Under the pieces are notes generated by a model. The model ran no database searches, was not told where the DNA came from, and saw only the letters and a list, made by a program, of their open reading frames with translations. A DNA stretch of 64,000 nt from Betaproteobacteria bacterium (GTDB lineage: Bacteria; Pseudomonadota; Gammaproteobacteria; Burkholderiales; Burkholderiaceae_E). The position numbers were made by a program, and so were the translations under genes. The stretch covers positions 1 through 64,000 of the forward strand of contig VGHA01000005.1 of the NCBI GenBank assembly GCA_016868375.1, given 5' to 3'. Below, one piece after another: positions 61,962 through 64,000 of the stretch; position 1 is the stretch's first letter; each line of letters begins with the position of its first letter.

Positions 61962-63038
61962 ATGCCTGCTGTTCTCAACCGCCGATCGCTGCTTGCCGCC
62001 GGCGCAACGCTGGTGCTGCCCGGTTCAATGCTGTCGGCGTCGGGGGCTCATGCGGCAGACGCCGAGCGCATGCGCCCCACCGCCGCTCTGCCGCGTTTCA
62101 GCTTCGCCTTGATTGGCGATCTGCCCTACCGACGCTTTGAACTCGCCGCGGTGCCGTGGCTGCTCGAGGACATCGCTCAGCAGTGCGCATTCGCGATTCA
62201 CGTGGGCGACATCAAAGGCGGCTCAGAGCTTTGTTCGAACGAACTGCTTGAAGCAAGAATCGCTGCACTGTCGGCAACGCGAGTGCCCATGGTGTACACG
62301 CCCGGCGACAATGAATGGACCGACTGCTGGCGACCCGCGGCGGGCGACCATGACCCCTCTGAACGGCTCGACTGGTTGCGCCGCGCGGTCTTCGAGCGAT
62401 CGGCGCCGTGGCTGGGCCCGACCGATCAGGCTGCGCGCCGCGCGCTGCAAGGCCACGCAACGGGGGACCTCGCGCCCGGAGGACCAGACTCATTCGCCAC
62501 CGACCGTCTGGTCAGGCAGCGCGACATCGATTCAGGCCCACCCGAGAACCTGATGTGGATTGCCGGCAACGTGTTGTTCCTCACGCTGAATCTGCCCGGG
62601 TCCGACAACGGCCGCCGCTCTCCCCTGGACGACGCCGACCGGTTTGAGCGCGACGCGCACAATCGCCGCTGGCTGGAACGGGCGCTGGCCGTTGCGAACT
62701 CGGCCAGGCTGGTGGCCATCGCGGTGGCCGCGCACGCCAATCCTGGGTTTGGTCGCGGCATCGACCCTTCGAAAATCGTCGGCGATGACGGCTATGCGGC
62801 GTTCCGTCATGACCTGGCCCGCCTGAACGCGCGGTTTTCGGGACATCTGCTGCTGATGCACGGCGATACCCATCGCTTCAGGGTTGACCGCATCCTGCCG
62901 CGACTGACGCGGGTCGAGTGTTTTGGAAGCCCGTTCACCTCGTCGTGGGTGCGAATCGACGTTCATCCGCAGCGCTCGCAACCGTTCGAGATCTCCGTGC
63001 GAAACGCAAGCGCGCCCCGGGATGAATCAACGCCCTGA
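61962..63038 (+). CDS. Exported calcineurin-like metallophosphoesterase-type protein
   Basis: 358 residues. A Tat-like N-terminus (NRRSLLAAGATLVLPGSML, cleavage near AHAAD) is followed by a metallophosphoesterase-like pattern: FALIGDLPY, HVGDIKGGSELC, PGDNEWTDCWRP and MHGDTHRF. The metal-site Asp, Asn and His are present in order, but the first motif GDxPY differs from DxH. The substrate is unknown. It starts 15 bp after mutS. Confidence 0.8.
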   Translation: MPAVLNRRSLLAAGATLVLPGSMLSASGAHAADAERMRPTAALPRFSFALIGDLPYRRFELAAVPWLLEDIAQQCAFAIHVGDIKGGSELCSNELLEARIAALSATRVPMVYTPGDNEWTDCWRPAAGDHDPSERLDWLRRAVFERSAPWLGPTDQAARRALQGHATGDLAPGGPDSFATDRLVRQRDIDSGPPENLMWIAGNVLFLTLNLPGSDNGRRSPLDDADRFERDAHNRRWLERALAVANSARLVAIAVAAHANPGFGRGIDPSKIVGDDGYAAFRHDLARLNARFSGHLLLMHGDTHRFRVDRILPRLTRVECFGSPFTSSWVRIDVHPQRSQPFEISVRNASAPRDESTP

Positions 63039-63057
63039 TCGCGTGCGTCCGGTTAAT

Positions 63058-63087
63058 TTGCCTCAAAGCCGCTCCAGACGCTAAAAT
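63058..63087 (+). promoter_or_regulatory. Predicted sigma-70 promoter of rpmE2
   Basis: TTGCCT (63058-63063), an 18-bp spacer and TAAAAT (63082-63087) lie 45 bp before the L31 start, in a relatively AT-rich patch. Confidence 0.5.
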
Positions 63088-63132
63088 TTAGGGTTTCGCA
63101 AACCTTCAGCACAGCATCCAAAGAGATTTCCG

Positions 63133-63396
63133 ATGAAAGACGGCATTCACCCCAACTACCGGGAGGTCGTGTTTCTTGACATGGCCAGCGGCTTTAAGTT
63201 CATCACGCGCTCCACGGTGAACACCCGCGAATCAATCAAGATGGACGACGGTAAGGAATACCCCTTGTTCAAGCTTGATGTGACCTCCGAGTCGCATCCG
63301 TTTTACACCGGCGCCCAGCAGCGAATCATTGAAACCGGTCGCGTCGAGAAATTCCGCCAGAAGTTTGCGCGCTCGAGCGCCAAGCCTGCCGCCTGA
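63133..63396 (+). CDS. rpmE2: 50S ribosomal protein L31 type B
   Basis: 87-residue ribosomal protein. The N-terminus [17 protein letters not shown] and the middle ([19 protein letters not shown]) match L31 type B, the zinc-free form without the CxxC pair of RpmE. Type B copies in other bacteria are often induced by zinc starvation through Zur. No obvious Zur box was seen upstream. Confidence 0.95.
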   Translation: MKDGIHPNYREVVFLDMASGFKFITRSTVNTRESIKMDDGKEYPLFKLDVTSESHPFYTGAQQRIIETGRVEKFRQKFARSSAKPAA

Positions 63397-63401
63397 ATTT
63401 C

Positions 63402-63444
63402 GGGCAGGTTGATGCCTGCGTCGCGGGGTGCCTAGCACCTGCCC
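63402..63444. repeat. Nested inverted repeats between rpmE2 and the next gene
   Basis: GGGCAGGT (63402-63409) pairs with ACCTGCCC (63437-63444). Inside lie GCAGG/CCTGC (63404-63419) and GGTGC-CTA-GCACC (63427-63439). The outer arm ends right at the next ATG. There is no T-tract, so a terminator role is uncertain; the pairings are mutually exclusive. Confidence 0.45.
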
Positions 63445-64000
63445 ATGCGTTCCCCCGCGTTCATCGTTACCCAGCGCGAGGCCCGGCGGCTGCCCGGCCT
63501 CGTGTTGTTCTTGCTGATTACGCTTTACGTCCTTGCCGGTCTGCTGGGCCGTGACCCCTGGGGACGCGCCGATGCGGAAGGCTTCGGGCTGGCGCTGACC
63601 ATGGTTCGTGGCGGTTGGGAGGACTGGCTGGCACCCAACGTTTTCGGCCTGCCCGTGGCAGAAGAAGGTCCTTTGCCTGGCTGGCTCGCGGCAATCTTCA
63701 TTCTGCTGTTTGGCAGCATCGTTGGCGAACCCAATGCCGCGCGACTGGCCAGCGGCGCCGTTGCGGTCTGCGGCCTGCTCTGGATCTGGCAGGCCTGCCA
63801 GCGCATTGCGGCGCGGCCCGAAATTCAGCCCGCTGACCCCTTCGATGTCTCCGCCTCTGCAGCCGACCTCGGACGGGCTGTGGCCGATGCTGCGGTCCTT
63901 GTCTGCATTGCAACCTGCGGATTAATCGCGCGTGTCCATGAAAGTTCCGCCACGGTCTTTCAGTTCACATGGAGCGCTGCGTTCGCGCTTGGCGCAGCCG
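63445..64000 (+). CDS. Membrane glycosyltransferase, ArnT-like (partial, runs off the window)
   Basis: An open frame from the ATG at 63445 continues to the window edge (185 codons, no stop), so only the N-terminus is present. It has a first span (LVLFLLITLYVLAGLLG). Then comes GRDPWGRADAEGFGLAL, resembling the acidic periplasmic motif of ArnT/PMT-type enzymes, a WLAP segment, and EEGPLPGWLAAIFILLFG, like the PPLxxWL motif of that family. Further spans follow. Such enzymes transfer sugars from polyprenyl phosphate to lipid A or other acceptors. Identification rests on these N-terminal motifs only. Confidence 0.6.
   Translation, partial: MRSPAFIVTQREARRLPGLVLFLLITLYVLAGLLGRDPWGRADAEGFGLALTMVRGGWEDWLAPNVFGLPVAEEGPLPGWLAAIFILLFGSIVGEPNAARLASGAVAVCGLLWIWQACQRIAARPEIQPADPFDVSASAADLGRAVADAAVLVCIATCGLIARVHESSATVFQFTWSAAFALGAA

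Noticed and set aside
1-64000. tRNA, rRNA, CRISPR arrays or riboswitches
   Set aside because: No cloverleaf with a conserved T-loop, no spaced direct repeats and no known riboswitch pattern were recognised by reading; a covariance-model scan would be decisive.

Overview
The window is GC-rich, densely packed bacterial DNA that reads as a betaproteobacterial (probably Burkholderiales) chromosome. The support is the housekeeping order lysC-tilS-accA-DNA glycosylase-cysS-TPR protein-PPIase-lpxH, then cysE, trmJ and a SuhB-type phosphatase. Further support is the number of solute-binding-protein transporters (TRAP, Bug/TTT, polar amino-acid ABC). Family or genus cannot be fixed from the sequence alone. 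No rRNA, tRNA, CRISPR array, IS element or prophage block was seen.

Layout. (1) 29-10571 is a core block for amino-acid and cofactor metabolism, translation, lipid A and RNA modification. (2) 10548-15691 (minus strand) encodes a complete heterotetrameric sarcosine oxidase, soxB-D-A-G. (3) 15800-21021 (plus) holds a polar amino-acid ABC binding protein and permease without an ATPase. It is followed by a tight five-gene operon: creatininase-like, GST, HD-domain protein, CMD/AhpD-like protein and a 2-oxoglutarate oxygenase. (4) 21089-21509 is a collapsed toxin-antitoxin module, followed by a divergent NAD-type DNA ligase. (5) 23643-30563 holds a class II aldolase, an SMP-30 lactonase, a Bug binding protein, and a minus-strand Rieske dioxygenase alpha/beta-SDR operon. 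That operon ends in an unusual arylformamidase-like/deaminase fusion. (6) 30810-37845 has a TRAP transporter with a TetR regulator facing an amidase and a lone xanthine-dehydrogenase-type large subunit. (7) 38107-43501 has a subtilase lipoprotein, a LysR-kynureninase pair and a divergent SbtA-type permease. (8) 43524-49680 (minus) is a second TRAP operon with an alpha/beta hydrolase lacking its nucleophile, an epimerase, an SDR and a GST. (9) 49884-59293 (plus) is a long operon: amidase, TauD-like oxygenase, DapA-like lyase, D-hydantoinase, D-carbamoylase, a full ABC transporter and hydantoin racemase. (10) 59337-64000 returns to core genes: mutS, a calcineurin-like protein, rpmE2 and the start of a membrane protein that resembles ArnT-type glycosyltransferases.

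Taken together, about 49 kb of catabolic cassettes sits between two housekeeping blocks. Each cassette usually pairs an uptake system with amide- or ring-cleaving and redox enzymes for small nitrogenous or aromatic compounds. The best candidates for undescribed biology are the hydantoin/TauD/DapA operon, the HD/CMD/2OG-oxygenase operon, the hydrolase-deaminase fusion and the Ala-for-Ser hydrolase in the second TRAP operon. Functions are inferred from motifs and neighbours; no database search was possible.
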